Below are positions 42,050-51,631 of a stretch of 64,000 bases of DNA, one piece after another. A model generated the notes under the pieces. The model was not told the DNA's origin and did no database searches. It saw only the letters and a program-made list of their open reading frames with translations. Made by a program: the position numbers and the translations under genes. Origin of the DNA: an uncultured Kordia sp. (GTDB lineage Bacteria > Bacteroidota > Bacteroidia > Flavobacteriales > Flavobacteriaceae). Position 1 is the stretch's first letter. The number at the start of each line of letters is the position of its first letter. The DNA is taken from NCBI RefSeq assembly GCF_947496985.1, contig NZ_CANMEZ010000009.1, forward strand, positions 62,001-126,000. The letters run 5' to 3'.

Positions 42050-44686
42050 ATGAGTATTCAAGCAAAGTATGATCCAAGTAAGATCGAAGACAAGTGGTAC
42101 CAATATTGGATGGAGAACAACTATTTCCATTCAGAACCAGACGAACGTGAAGCGTATACAATAGTAATCCCGCCACCAAACGTCACTGGAGTCTTGCACA
42201 TGGGACATATGTTAAACAATACCATTCAAGATGTATTAATTCGTAGAGCACGATTGAAAGGATTTAACGCTTGTTGGGTTCCTGGAACCGATCATGCTTC
42301 TATTGCTACCGAAGCAAAAGTTGTTAATAAACTAAAAGAAGAAGGTGTTCAAAAAGCAGATCTTACGCGTGAAGAGTTTTTAAAGCACGCTTGGGAATGG
42401 ACAGACAAGCATGGAGGAATCATTTTAGAGCAACTAAAAAAATTAGGAGCTTCTTGTGATTGGGACAGAACAAAATTTACAATGGATGACGATATGTCAG
42501 AAGCTGTAATTAAAACGTTTGTTGATTTGTATAACAAAGGCTTGATTTATCGTGGATATCGTATGGTAAATTGGGATCCTGAAGCAAAAACAACTCTTTC
42601 TGATGAAGAAGTAATCTACGAAGAAAAGCAAGGAAATCTTTATTATTTGTCATATGCCATTGAAGGTAGTGATGAAAAAGTAACGATTGCAACAACGCGT
42701 CCTGAAACGATTTTGGGAGATACTGCAATATGTATCAATCCAAATGATGAGCGTTATGCACATCTAAAAGGAAAAAAGGCAATTGTTCCGTTAGCAAATA
42801 GAGTAATTCCTATTATTGAAGATGAATATGTAGACATCGAATTTGGTACAGGTTGCTTAAAAGTAACACCTGCGCACGATGAAAATGATAAAGTTTTAGG
42901 AGAGAATCACAACTTAGAAGTAATTGATATTTTTAATGAAGATGCTACGCTAAATAGTTTCGGATTGCATTACGAAGGAAAAGATCGTTTTGTAGTGCGT
43001 AAAGAAATTTCAAAAGAACTTGAGGAAAAAGGATTTCTAATAAAAACGGAACAGCATATTAATAAAGTTGGAACGTCTGAAAGAACCAAAGCTGTGATTG
43101 AACCAAGATTATCAGATCAATGGTTTTTGAAAATGGAAGACTTGGTAAAACCTGCTATCAAAGCAGTTTTAGATGAAGATAGTGATATCAATTTGTTCCC
43201 AAAGAAATTTGAAAATACGTATCGTCATTGGATGGAGAATATCCGTGATTGGAATATTTCACGTCAACTTTGGTGGGGACAGCAAATTCCTGCGTATTAT
43301 TTTGGTGACGGAAAAGAAGATTTTGCTGTTGCTGAAACCAAAGAAGCTGCATTAGCATTAGCAAAAGCTACTACAGGAAATGAAAACTTAAAACTTGATG
43401 ATTTACGTCGAGATGAAGATGCTTTAGACACATGGTTCTCTTCTTGGTTGTGGCCAATGAGTGTATTTGATGGAATTCGTAATCCTGAAAATGAAGAGAT
43501 AAAGTATTACTATCCAACAAATGACTTGGTAACTGGACCAGATATTTTATTTTTCTGGGTTGCCCGAATGATCATTGCTGGTTATGAATATAGAGATGTA
43601 AAACCTTTTACAAACGTATATCTTACAGGATTGGTTCGTGACAAACAAGGTAGAAAAATGTCTAAATCCTTAGGGAATTCACCAGATGCTTTAAAGTTAA
43701 TTGAAGCATATGGAGCAGATGGAGTTCGTGTTGGATTGTTATTAAGTGCTGCTGCAGGAAACGATTTATTATTTGATGAATCACTATGTGATCAAGGAAA
43801 GAAATTTGCTAATAAAATCTTTAATGCATACAATTTAACCCAAATTTGGGAAGTAAGTGATAGTGTTGATCAACCAGAAGTTGCAAAAGTTGCGATAAAA
43901 TGGTTTCAATCGAAGTTTCAAAAAGCATTAGTTGATTTAGAAGATCAATACAGTAAATATAGAATCTCCGATGCGTTAATGATTACATATAAATTAATTT
44001 GGGATGATTTCTGTTCATGGTTCTTAGAAATGGTAAAACCAACATACGGTTCTCCAATAGATAAGAAAACATATGATACAGTTATTTCATTATTTGAAGA
44101 TGTTTTAAAAATTTTACATCCGTTTATGCCATTCCTTTCGGAAGATATATGGCAACGTATGTCAGATCGTTCCAAAGAAGATGCTTTAGTAATTTCGGCT
44201 TGGCCAGAAACAGCGACAATAGATGAAACATTATTGAAGAATTTTGAAATGATTCAAGAGGTTGTTTCAGGAATTAGAACAATACGTAAAGAAAAGAATA
44301 TTCCAAACAAAGATGCGTTATCGTTGATTATTGTAAATAACGAAAAAGCTACTGAGGATTTAAATGCTGCAATTGCGAAACTTGGAAACATAGAAAATAT
44401 TAGTTACAGCGATGAAAAGGTTGATGGTGCATTGTCATTCCGTGTAAAATCGAATGAATACTTTATACCAATGGAAGGTGCTATTGATATTGAAGCTGAA
44501 ATTGAAAAACTAACTAAAGAACTTGAATATGTTGAAGGTTCTTTGAAGATAGTTCAAAAGAAACTAGCAAACGAACGTTTTGTGAACAATGCTCCTGATC
44601 AAGTTGTCGCAAATGAAAAGAAAAAAGAAGCAGATGCTATTAGTAAAATAGAAACATTAAAAGCGAGTTTAGCTTCTTTGAAATAA
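42050..44686 (+). CDS. valS: valine-tRNA ligase
   Basis: An 878-residue class I aminoacyl-tRNA synthetase that charges tRNA-Val. Landmarks: [14 protein letters not shown] with HIGH-type HMGH at 50-53, the editing (CP1) domain with [24 protein letters not shown] (KMSKS Lys near 536), the anticodon-binding domain, and the C-terminal coiled coil rich in Glu and Lys ([17 protein letters not shown]). The start at 42050 ([11 protein letters not shown]) is preferred over the upstream GTG at 41978. Monocistronic, followed by a terminator hairpin. Confidence 0.97.
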   Translation: MSIQAKYDPSKIEDKWYQYWMENNYFHSEPDEREAYTIVIPPPNVTGVLHMGHMLNNTIQDVLIRRARLKGFNACWVPGTDHASIATEAKVVNKLKEEGVQKADLTREEFLKHAWEWTDKHGGIILEQLKKLGASCDWDRTKFTMDDDMSEAVIKTFVDLYNKGLIYRGYRMVNWDPEAKTTLSDEEVIYEEKQGNLYYLSYAIEGSDEKVTIATTRPETILGDTAICINPNDERYAHLKGKKAIVPLANRVIPIIEDEYVDIEFGTGCLKVTPAHDENDKVLGENHNLEVIDIFNEDATLNSFGLHYEGKDRFVVRKEISKELEEKGFLIKTEQHINKVGTSERTKAVIEPRLSDQWFLKMEDLVKPAIKAVLDEDSDINLFPKKFENTYRHWMENIRDWNISRQLWWGQQIPAYYFGDGKEDFAVAETKEAALALAKATTGNENLKLDDLRRDEDALDTWFSSWLWPMSVFDGIRNPENEEIKYYYPTNDLVTGPDILFFWVARMIIAGYEYRDVKPFTNVYLTGLVRDKQGRKMSKSLGNSPDALKLIEAYGADGVRVGLLLSAAAGNDLLFDESLCDQGKKFANKIFNAYNLTQIWEVSDSVDQPEVAKVAIKWFQSKFQKALVDLEDQYSKYRISDALMITYKLIWDDFCSWFLEMVKPTYGSPIDKKTYDTVISLFEDVLKILHPFMPFLSEDIWQRMSDRSKEDALVISAWPETATIDETLLKNFEMIQEVVSGIRTIRKEKNIPNKDALSLIIVNNEKATEDLNAAIAKLGNIENISYSDEKVDGALSFRVKSNEYFIPMEGAIDIEAEIEKLTKELEYVEGSLKIVQKKLANERFVNNAPDQVVANEKKKEADAISKIETLKASLASLK

Positions 44687-44744
44687 TGTAACAGTTAGAT
44701 ATTTCAACTTCACTTAGTATGAAGTGTTGATTAATATATTATAG

Positions 44745-44786
44745 AAAACCATGTGCAAAAGTAATTTTGTATGTGGTTTTTGTTTA
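44745..44786 (+). terminator. terminator of valS
   Basis: AAAACCAT (44745-44752) pairs imperfectly with ATGTGGTTTT (44771-44780) and continues into TTGTTT. A second small hairpin, ACTTCA...TGAAGT, lies just upstream at about 44707-44725. Confidence 0.6.
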
Positions 44787-44808
44787 AGAAATGGAATAAT
44801 TAACAAAC

Positions 44809-46500
44809 TTAATGATTCAAAACATTAAAAGTCTCGTTGAATGATTTTGACTTTGAATATGAAAAATGTAATCTTAAAAATGACTGTGCTTTTTCTAGAT
44901 TCTTTTGAAAGAATTTCAAGCGTGAATCATTATTTTTTGTAGCTAATTTAACTGCTTTCCCGAAACTCCTTACAGCTTTTTCATAAGCTTTACATTTTAA
45001 ATAACTTTCTCCTAAACTGTCCCATAAATTTGGCGAATTAGGAAATTTCTCTGTAGCTTCTTTAAAAATTTCTGCAGCTTTTTGATAATTAAATTTGAAT
45101 ATTCTATAACCTAATTGATTCATATCATTTCTAGAAGGATCATGTGATTCCATGTATGCTTTTCGGATACTATCACCCTTTTGATTGTTCCCGTTTTTAT
45201 AATACAAACTCATAATTTGCTGCAATGAACCATTAGAAGGTTTGATATCATAACCGCATAAATTAGATAATTTATTAAAGTATGTATTTAAGGCTTTAAT
45301 ACCTCCTTCTCTTTCAAATTCGGTTAAAGATCCTCTATCAGGATATCCTTCTAGTCTATATTTATCCTCAAGCTGATTCGCTGTTAAATATAATCTATGG
45401 ACTATTTTTTGAGCTTTTATTCTATTCACATTACTTGTAAATATTATGGTAGTACCATCATCAAACAAACTAATCACTGAAGCATGCCCAAAAGTTGACC
45501 CTGTGTGTGAATATAATTTGGCTTGTGTATTTCTTTCAATGATATCATCCCAGTTCCTAACCCAACCGTAAGCAAAGCCTTGTTTAACTGGGGTTAGCAT
45601 TTTTTTGGTAGTCTTTTCAGATAGTAGTGTATTATTTTTAATAGCCTTACTCCAAATAAATAAATCCTTAACAGTTGAATGCATTCCACCTGCAGTATAA
45701 ATATTGGATTGGTCTCTATCAGGAGCTTCTTGAAAGTGACCTCCATGTTTGATAAATAGCATCTTATAAGTTTTATCTTCATTAAAAATATAGCCTTTTG
45801 CTATTTCTTTTTTTATAAATTTATTAGATGCAAATCCAGTATTTATAAGCCCAAGTGGTTTTGTTATTTTTTCTTTTAATAATTCTGAAAAAGATTTTCC
45901 AGACACTTCTTCTAAAATAGCACCTAACAACATATAACCAAAACTACTGTAATGTGCTGATTTTCCTGGCGTATCAATTAACTTCATCTTACTAATAAAT
46001 ATCGCTAACTCCTTTGGAGTATAAAATGTAGAGGTAAATGTCCTTGAGTTCATCCCTATAGTTGCTAAACCTGTATAATGTGGTAATCCTGATGTATGTG
46101 ATAATAACTGATGAATTGTTATATTCTCGGCAAATGTTTTAGGTAGATACTCTAGGTGTGTAGATACCGAATCATTTAATTTTAAAATACCTTCTTCAAC
46201 CATTTGCATTACTAACATTGCTGTGAATTGCTTCGTTAAAGATCCTATCGAAAATTTAGTCTCTATTTTATTAGGAATATTTTTAGCTCTATCTTTTAAC
46301 CCGTAAGCTCCTGTAAATAGAATTTCGTCATTTTTTGCTACTAATACAGTGCCTGTGAATGGGCTTCCAAGTTCTTTTCTTCCGTTTTCTGCATAGTCAT
46401 TCATAATACTTTCAATAGTATTTTCACTATTCATACATGAACTAAAAAGCAATAATATCATGCCTAGCAATAATGATTTTAATATCTTATTTGCATTCAT
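44809..46500 (-). CDS. beta-lactamase-fold serine hydrolase lipoprotein with C-terminal TPRs
   Basis: A 563-residue lipoprotein from the ATG at 46500 (lipobox FSSC, Cys22); the longer frame to 46572 lacks a signal. The serine hydrolase domain (about 45-380) has the SxxK motif in FSIGSLTKQFT, the YxS-type motif in HYSSFGYML, and HTGSTFGHAS as the third motif, fitting class C-like beta-lactamase/esterase/D-peptidase proteins. About 400-560 holds TPR-type helices (AEIFKEATEKFPNSPNLWDSLGESYLKC). Function probably hydrolysis of a cell-wall peptide or ester; a true beta-lactamase role is not implied. It lies next to a sigma-factor operon. Confidence 0.87.
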   Translation of the reverse strand: MNANKILKSLLLGMILLLFSSCMNSENTIESIMNDYAENGRKELGSPFTGTVLVAKNDEILFTGAYGLKDRAKNIPNKIETKFSIGSLTKQFTAMLVMQMVEEGILKLNDSVSTHLEYLPKTFAENITIHQLLSHTSGLPHYTGLATIGMNSRTFTSTFYTPKELAIFISKMKLIDTPGKSAHYSSFGYMLLGAILEEVSGKSFSELLKEKITKPLGLINTGFASNKFIKKEIAKGYIFNEDKTYKMLFIKHGGHFQEAPDRDQSNIYTAGGMHSTVKDLFIWSKAIKNNTLLSEKTTKKMLTPVKQGFAYGWVRNWDDIIERNTQAKLYSHTGSTFGHASVISLFDDGTTIIFTSNVNRIKAQKIVHRLYLTANQLEDKYRLEGYPDRGSLTEFEREGGIKALNTYFNKLSNLCGYDIKPSNGSLQQIMSLYYKNGNNQKGDSIRKAYMESHDPSRNDMNQLGYRIFKFNYQKAAEIFKEATEKFPNSPNLWDSLGESYLKCKAYEKAVRSFGKAVKLATKNNDSRLKFFQKNLEKAQSFLRLHFSYSKSKSFNETFNVLNH

Positions 46501-46642
46501 AATTTTTGTTTTAAGTAATAGGATTATCTGTTCGCAGAGAATTGTTCTTTGCAAATACTTGTTCCGTAGCATTTTGCTACGATTAAAATTTGTTTTTGAA
46601 TCTTTAGGTTGTTCTTATATCAACATCAGTCCTGTTATTGAT

Positions 46643-46978
46643 TTATGAATCGTTTTTTATACGTTGTTTTGAATGACCTGAAGCAGTTTCTAATTGTAAA
46701 AATAAATTCACTAGTATAAAAGAACACATTCCGAGCTGTATCAATGGGTTTCTATAATCTGCACTTAGATTAGGATTATCGTAAAGCTCTAAAAATAGAA
46801 CTATCAATATCAAAGTAATGAAGACACCCAATAGGCCATATTTCCTATTTTTAGCTATCTGTTTTTTAACTTTAGCTTGTGTTTTTATTTTTTGCATAAT
46901 GGCATCTTCAAAATCTACTTCGGTATAAATTGACTCAATATTTTTAAAAATGTTTTGTAACTCGTCTTGTGTTTCCAT
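46643..46978 (-). CDS. small membrane protein, partner of sigma factor
   Basis: A 111-residue protein: an acidic N-terminal segment (METQDELQNIFKNIESIYTEVDFEDAIMQKIKTQ) and two TM helices (about 48-68 and 78-95), with a short basic tail. Its start is 5 nt from the stop of the sigma factor gene, so it is probably the anti-sigma-like regulator. Topology supports that role; no motif is diagnostic. Confidence 0.65.
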   Translation of the reverse strand: METQDELQNIFKNIESIYTEVDFEDAIMQKIKTQAKVKKQIAKNRKYGLLGVFITLILIVLFLELYDNPNLSADYRNPLIQLGMCSFILVNLFLQLETASGHSKQRIKNDS

Positions 46979-46982
46979 GGTG

Positions 46983-47549
46983 TTATAGTAAATCGTTTAT
47001 ACTTGAAATATGATGTTCATTCCTTATTATATCATAAAAGTGAGCTCTAGCTCTATGCAGTAAGATTTTTACATTTGCTTTTGAAAAGTTCAAAATACTT
47101 ACTATTTCATCAACTTTTAATTCATTTAAGTAAAATAATTGCAGCATTAGTGCTTCTTTGGGTGGCATTTTGGTTAAAATACTTTTTATCAATTGTTTCA
47201 ATTCATCTTGATGTAAACGTATGATGGCATCATTATAATTAGATCTGTCTTGAGCTGATACAACTGATGAAACTTCATCTAGAGTATATCTTTTTTCTTT
47301 TTCAAGAAGCCTTAAGCTCTTGTTAACTACAATACGATACAACCACGTTGAAAATTTAGATTTCTTCTTAAATGATGACAACGAATTATAAGCTTGGATA
47401 AAACTCTCTTGAACAACATCTTTTGCCTTATCTTCAGATTTCATAATAGATATAGCTACTGCATAAGCTCCATTCTGATACGTTTTGATGAAGTAAGAAA
47501 AAGATTGAGCATCTCCATTTAATACTTTTTGTAAGTATTGGTCGTCCAT
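46983..47549 (-). CDS. ECF-type RNA polymerase sigma factor
   Basis: A 188-residue sigma-70 family protein: region 2 (QSFSYFIKTYQNGAYAVAIS, DVVQESFIQAYNSL, FSTWLYRIVVNKSL) and region 4 (MPPKEALMLQLFYLNELKVDEIVSIL, NVKILLHRARAHF). Operon with the membrane proteins on both sides (11 nt and 4 nt spacing). Target genes unknown; the neighbouring TPR/beta-lactamase lipoprotein is a reasonable candidate. Confidence 0.93.
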   Translation of the reverse strand: MDDQYLQKVLNGDAQSFSYFIKTYQNGAYAVAISIMKSEDKAKDVVQESFIQAYNSLSSFKKKSKFSTWLYRIVVNKSLRLLEKEKRYTLDEVSSVVSAQDRSNYNDAIIRLHQDELKQLIKSILTKMPPKEALMLQLFYLNELKVDEIVSILNFSKANVKILLHRARAHFYDIIRNEHHISSINDLL

Positions 47550-47560
47550 TAAACAGATGC

Positions 47561-47902
47561 TTATTTTTTTGAACGTTTATTTAACTTTGCTACTACCAAA
47601 TAAGATATTAAAAGATTTACTCCTCCAAAAAGAAGCATGTAAGCAGAATACATAGCATAATCTGTATTAGAACCTTCAGCACCCTTAGCTAGAATCATAC
47701 CAAAACCTAGGCCTATCATTAACATTCCAAACTTTATATCTAAATAAGAATTTGCAGATGAATTTTGATTTTCACTCAGCTGATTTCGTTCAATTTGCGC
47801 CATACGTTCGAGATGTCTTGCTTTATGAAAAAAATAGATTGTAATTGCTGATACAATAATTAAAAGGGCTAGTATTTCCCCAAAACCGATAAATGATTCC
47901 AT
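47561..47902 (-). CDS. two-TM membrane protein, DUF6249-like
   Basis: A 113-residue protein with an N-terminal TM helix (about 8-24), a short basic loop with RHLERMAQIERNQL, and two further hydrophobic helices (about 55-70 and 85-102). Small proteins with this layout next to sigma factor genes are often called DUF6249 in Bacteroidota; that name is from memory. First gene of the three-gene operon, with 11 nt to the sigma factor. Confidence 0.6.
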   Translation of the reverse strand: MESFIGFGEILALLIIVSAITIYFFHKARHLERMAQIERNQLSENQNSSANSYLDIKFGMLMIGLGFGMILAKGAEGSNTDYAMYSAYMLLFGGVNLLISYLVVAKLNKRSKK

Positions 47903-48235
47903 AATAATGATTTGTTTCTAGTAAGATACGTCGTTTAGAAAAAAGGTTACAAAAAACACGGTATAATTGTTTTTGCATACTATAGGCAAAAGATAATGTC
48001 AGAAATAATTCTGACTTTTAGAATTTGATAAAGCTTAACTAGATTTTTGTAAAATGAATACTATTACTGATAATAGGTAAAACATACAATGGGTGAGAAT
48101 GTGTATAATCAATTGCTTGGTTGTCGACTACTTGGGGATTTCTTCGGTTCTCCTCTGGTTCGTTTTCTTTTACTAACTTTGTTCTTAACAGCGCAACTAG
48201 TAGTACGCGAATACATTGCTCATTATTAGAATTGA
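47903..48235. other. intergenic region with cassette-boundary repeat
   Basis: A 333-base gap. The left part presumably holds the promoter of the sigma-factor operon; no clear box found. The right half is repeat A copy 2 (48104-48190), followed by 45 nt to the next start codon. No gene seen. Confidence 0.45.
48104..48190 (+). repeat. structured intergenic repeat, cassette-boundary type A, copy 2
   Basis: TATAATCAATTGCTTG opens the element and blocks ACTACTT, GATTTCTTCGG, CTCTGGTTCGTTTT, ACTAACTTTGTTCTTAACA follow in the same order as in 13221-13309 read on the minus strand. Both copies end about 50 nt before the ATG of a small gene. Confidence 0.55.
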
Positions 48236-48955
48236 ATGTTTAAATTTTTTAAGAAAAAGAAGAAGGTTGGTTGCCCAGTTTGCCATAAGAAAAACATCGT
48301 AGGATTCGGAACTGATTATTTGGAATCTAAATTCGATTCAAGAATTTTGGCGTCAGAAATAATCGGCAACATTCAGACTTATCAATGCTCAATATGTAAA
48401 TCTATATTTTATAAGGAAGTAGAAATGTTTCAAAGATTTGCAAATGGGCAAATAGAAATATTGAAAGAATTCGACTCTCATAATTTAGAATTGAATGAGA
48501 AACTTAAAATTGAATTGAACTCAATTGGATTATCAGACGATTTGCATATGAATAAGACAGCGCCTGTGAAAGTTTTACTTAAAAATGGAAAAACTATCGA
48601 TTTTGCAACAATCCGAATTTCAAAAAAGCCACCAATTGGTTATTACTTTGACCATTTCAAAGAAGTAATATTTATTGACAAAGTCGAAGCTATAGAGAAA
48701 AGTGAATTTGGATTGTCAAAAAAAATCAGAGAGAAAGCAAAAAATGCAGAAGAAATGCGGATGGGATTTTACCCTACTGTTCTTGGAGCAAGTAATGGAG
48801 AGAAAGTCGTTATAAACGGAAAACCACTTTTCTTTCGGAATGGAAAAATTAAAAGAGCTGATTTAAAACTTGAGAATGAATCCTGGGATCATAGAGTTAC
48901 ATATGTTTATGAAGAAAAAATTGAAGAACAAGTTATAGTGATATCTAAAAAGTAA
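48236..48955 (+). CDS. hypothetical protein with N-terminal zinc-ribbon-like motif
   Basis: A 239-residue cytoplasmic protein. The N-terminus has two CxxC pairs, VGCPVCHKK (14-17) and YQCSICKSIF (about 56-59), the spacing of a zinc ribbon. The rest is charged alpha/beta (KTAPVKVLLKNGKTIDFATIRISKKPP, FFRNGKIKRADLKLENE). No family recognised. It sits between a type A repeat and TAAACGTTTTGTGTAA (49006-49021), so it looks like a single-gene accessory cassette. Confidence 0.68.
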   Translation: MFKFFKKKKKVGCPVCHKKNIVGFGTDYLESKFDSRILASEIIGNIQTYQCSICKSIFYKEVEMFQRFANGQIEILKEFDSHNLELNEKLKIELNSIGLSDDLHMNKTAPVKVLLKNGKTIDFATIRISKKPPIGYYFDHFKEVIFIDKVEAIEKSEFGLSKKIREKAKNAEEMRMGFYPTVLGASNGEKVVINGKPLFFRNGKIKRADLKLENESWDHRVTYVYEEKIEEQVIVISKK

Positions 48956-49005
48956 AATTAGTGAACAATAAATAATTAATTGTTGATTCACTAGTTTTAG
49001 AAGGA

Positions 49006-49021
49006 TAAACGTTTTGTGTAA
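49006..49021 (-). repeat. 16-bp motif TTACACAAAACGTTTA, copy 2
   Basis: Exact inverted copy of 14667-14682, lying 50 nt after the stop of the zinc-ribbon gene. Shared boundary sequence of two unrelated accessory genes 34 kb apart. Confidence 0.5.
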
Positions 49022-49094
49022 TTTGAAAAGATTTAATGTAGAGTATGGAGTTTATTGATGTATACTATACTTTGTAAAAGCAAAACGAGCCCAG

Positions 49095-49940
49095 CTATCT
49101 AACTGTTTTTCTTCTATAATACCAATCAATTATAAAAATGCTTATTAACATTAGTAAAGACCCTAAAAGTGAGCCTTCAAAGCCAAAATGACCGCCATTT
49201 ATGTAATTATCTTTAGTGCGAACTTGTTCTACAATAGAATATGAACTAAAACCACTTACACCAAAACCAAAAATGGGTCCTTGGAAAAAATTCCAACTTA
49301 AATGTAACGCTATAGGAAACCATAAATTTTTTGTGTGAATATATGTGATACCAAGCAATACGCCTGCTAAAAATAAATTTAAAAGCGGAATTGTGCCTAT
49401 GTTAGGGTTAAACATGTGTAGTGCAGCAAAAAAGATAGAAGTTATAATGAGAGAAAGATATTTGTCATACACATTTAGCAATTGACCAAGGACATAGCCT
49501 CTACATAAAACTTCTTCCATAAAAGCAACAAATGTGTAAAAAATAAAACTGTATGCAATAGCACTTTTATTGATATGTGTATTATAATTTAGCTCTATTT
49601 CATGTAAATAAAACAAAGAAAAACACCCGATTACCATAATAAGTATCCCTAAAAAGAAACCAGCAATAATATCAATAGTTCTATGTTTTAAGTGAAGTCC
49701 AATAGAAATAAACGATGTTTTGTCTACAAATTTTGTAAAAATAAAAATAGCAAGTAATGTTCCTATAAATTGAAATAATCGATCTAAAGTTAAAGTGTCT
49801 AAATTTCCTATTTCATAAGGAAGTATGTGAAGTTGATTCACAAAATAAGCAGCAATTTGAAATATGAGTAAGCAAGCAAACCACGTGATTATAAATAAGC
49901 ACAGTTTTAATACGATAGGTAAGTTATTGTTAGACTTCAA
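49095..49940 (-). CDS. CPBP-family intramembrane metalloprotease
   Basis: A 281-residue membrane protein with about eight hydrophobic helices. The CPBP/Abi (type II CAAX prenyl protease-like) motifs are EEVLCRGYVLGQLL (EExxxR), AALHMFNP with its conserved His, and HLSWNFFQG (HxxxN). It is an intramembrane glutamic/metalloprotease of unknown substrate. Its start overlaps the ACBP stop by 11 nt, so it ends the membrane-lipid operon. Confidence 0.88.
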   Translation of the reverse strand: MKSNNNLPIVLKLCLFIITWFACLLIFQIAAYFVNQLHILPYEIGNLDTLTLDRLFQFIGTLLAIFIFTKFVDKTSFISIGLHLKHRTIDIIAGFFLGILIMVIGCFSLFYLHEIELNYNTHINKSAIAYSFIFYTFVAFMEEVLCRGYVLGQLLNVYDKYLSLIITSIFFAALHMFNPNIGTIPLLNLFLAGVLLGITYIHTKNLWFPIALHLSWNFFQGPIFGFGVSGFSSYSIVEQVRTKDNYINGGHFGFEGSLLGSLLMLISIFIIDWYYRRKTVR

Positions 49941-50190
49941 AATATGAATTAACTAATTCTATATATGCTTTCTTAGCTTGTTCAGGAGTAATGTCTTGTG
50001 TTTGTAAAAGTGCATTCATTTTAAAGGCATTGATAATTGGTCTACGACTACTAGGTTTGCCATCGTTGTTTGTTGCCTTTTTGTAGTATGCATACAATCG
50101 CAATAGGAAATCTGCAGGAAATGCAGACGTACTATTGTTTACGCGCTCTACGGCTTCAAAGAATTCTATGTCTAACTTTGAGGAACTCAT
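49930..50190 (-). CDS. acyl-CoA-binding protein
   Basis: An 86-residue protein with the four-helix ACBP signature: LDIEFFEAVERVNN, a LRLYAYYKKAT (LYxxYKQAT-type) helix, GKPSSRRPIINAFKMNAL, and KKAYIELVNSYF. ACBP binds medium- to long-chain acyl-CoA and buffers or transports it. Bacterial members are uncommon; here it is translationally coupled to psd (stop/start overlap of 1 nt) and the CPBP protease gene. The Trp of the usual KWxAW motif is replaced (NAFKMNAL), slightly unusual. Confidence 0.85.
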   Translation of the reverse strand: MSSSKLDIEFFEAVERVNNSTSAFPADFLLRLYAYYKKATNNDGKPSSRRPIINAFKMNALLQTQDITPEQAKKAYIELVNSYFEV

Positions 50191-50837
50191 TACTTCATCG
50201 CAATTACGTCAACACCACCTTTTACAACTTGGTTGAGTTTTACATTGATATTTGTATCTAACGGAAGAAATAAATCTACACGTGAACCAAATTTAATAAA
50301 ACCAGCATCTTCACCTTGTACAGCAGCTGCGTTTTCTTCAGCATAATTTACAATTCTTTTTGCTAAAGCACCAGCAATTTGTCTATATAAAATAGGTCCA
50401 TATGTTTCATTATCAACCACAACAGTAGTACGTTCGTTTTCCTCAGAAGCTTTTGGATGCCAGGCTACTAAGAATTTCCCTGGATGATATTTACTGAATT
50501 TTATAGTGCCACCAATAGCATAACGTGTTACATGTACGTTAATTGGTGACATGAAAATAGATACTTGTAAACGCTTATCTTTAAAGTATTCTTTTTCAAA
50601 TACTTCTTCAATAACAACTACTTTTCCATCAACAGGAGCAATAACATGTTCGTCATTTTTTGGAGTCGTACGTTTTGGATTTCTAAAAAATTGTAGAATC
50701 AAAATTAAAAATACAACTGCAATTCCTTGCAATAGGTATTTAATCCAAGCTGTATCAATTTTATCAGCAGTAATCACAATAGCTGCAACAATGATAAACG
50801 TTACAATGATAATTTTATATCCTTCTTTATGAAACAT
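50190..50837 (-). CDS. psd: phosphatidylserine decarboxylase
   Basis: A 215-residue protein, one TM helix pair at the N-terminus and the Psd family fold: HVIAPVDGKVVVIEEV, the SPINVHVTRYAIGG region with HVxR, FLVAWHPKASEENER, and the self-cleavage site in IKFGSRVDLFLP (Gly-Ser, the Ser giving the pyruvoyl group). It converts phosphatidylserine to phosphatidylethanolamine at the inner membrane. This is the short group with an FGS rather than LGST processing site. Overlaps cdsA by 11 nt. Confidence 0.93.
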   Translation of the reverse strand: MFHKEGYKIIIVTFIIVAAIVITADKIDTAWIKYLLQGIAVVFLILILQFFRNPKRTTPKNDEHVIAPVDGKVVVIEEVFEKEYFKDKRLQVSIFMSPINVHVTRYAIGGTIKFSKYHPGKFLVAWHPKASEENERTTVVVDNETYGPILYRQIAGALAKRIVNYAEENAAAVQGEDAGFIKFGSRVDLFLPLDTNINVKLNQVVKGGVDVIAMK

Positions 50838-51630
50838 AATCTAATATCTTTAAAAACAAATAAATAAATGGAGCAGAAAATATCATGCTGTCCAATCGGT
50901 CAAAAATACCACCATGACCTGGTAGTATAGAGCCACTATCTTTTACATTGGCTTGTCGTTTGAATTTTGATTGAATCAAATCGCCAATAGTTCCTATAGA
51001 ACTTATAATAATTGCTAAGATTAGCCAACTGCTAAAACTTAACGTATCTGTAAATTTAGCTATAAAATAACTAGCAACACAAGAAAAAAGCAATCCGCCT
51101 AAAAATCCTTCTACAGTTTTCTTAGGTGAAATACGTTCAAATAATTTCTGTTTACCAAAGTTTTTTCCTGTCAAATATGCAAAGGAATCATTTACCCAAA
51201 CTAAGATAAAACTTCCTAAAATAATGCATGGTTCATACGTTCCTGCAGCGCTCGGTATTAATAATAAGAATGCAAAACTACTACTTATATAAAAGGTAGC
51301 AAGTAGGAATTTTTTAAACTGAAAAAGCGGAATTACCTTTTTTGTAAATAAATCTTGAATCAAGAAAAAAGAAACGAATATAGAAAACACTAATAAGATC
51401 ATAGTGGCTTCCTGACTTGGTTTCCAGTAGGCAAATACACCTACAATTACTAAGAATATGATGTGTTGAATAAATCCTCTAAGATTGATAAGTTTACTAA
51501 ATTCTGTCATGCAAACCAATCCGAAAACTACGAATACAACCAAAATAGCTGTTTCTGAATAGAATACTGAAAAAATTAATAGTGAGATAAAAATTAATCC
51601 AGATAAAGATCGCGTTAAAAGTTCTTTCAT
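50827..51630 (-). CDS. cdsA: phosphatidate cytidylyltransferase
   Basis: A 267-residue membrane enzyme making CDP-diacylglycerol from CTP and phosphatidate, entry to all phospholipids. About seven TM helices; C-terminal signature KFKRQANVKDSGSILPGHGGIFDRLDS. The start chosen is ATG 51630 (MKELLTRSLSG); an upstream in-frame ATG at 51681 falls in the LUD gene. It lies 1 nt downstream of the LUD protein stop and overlaps psd, so the two lipid steps are coupled. Confidence 0.95.
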   Translation of the reverse strand: MKELLTRSLSGLIFISLLIFSVFYSETAILVVFVVFGLVCMTEFSKLINLRGFIQHIIFLVIVGVFAYWKPSQEATMILLVFSIFVSFFLIQDLFTKKVIPLFQFKKFLLATFYISSSFAFLLLIPSAAGTYEPCIILGSFILVWVNDSFAYLTGKNFGKQKLFERISPKKTVEGFLGGLLFSCVASYFIAKFTDTLSFSSWLILAIIISSIGTIGDLIQSKFKRQANVKDSGSILPGHGGIFDRLDSMIFSAPFIYLFLKILDYVS

Positions 51631-51631
51631 T

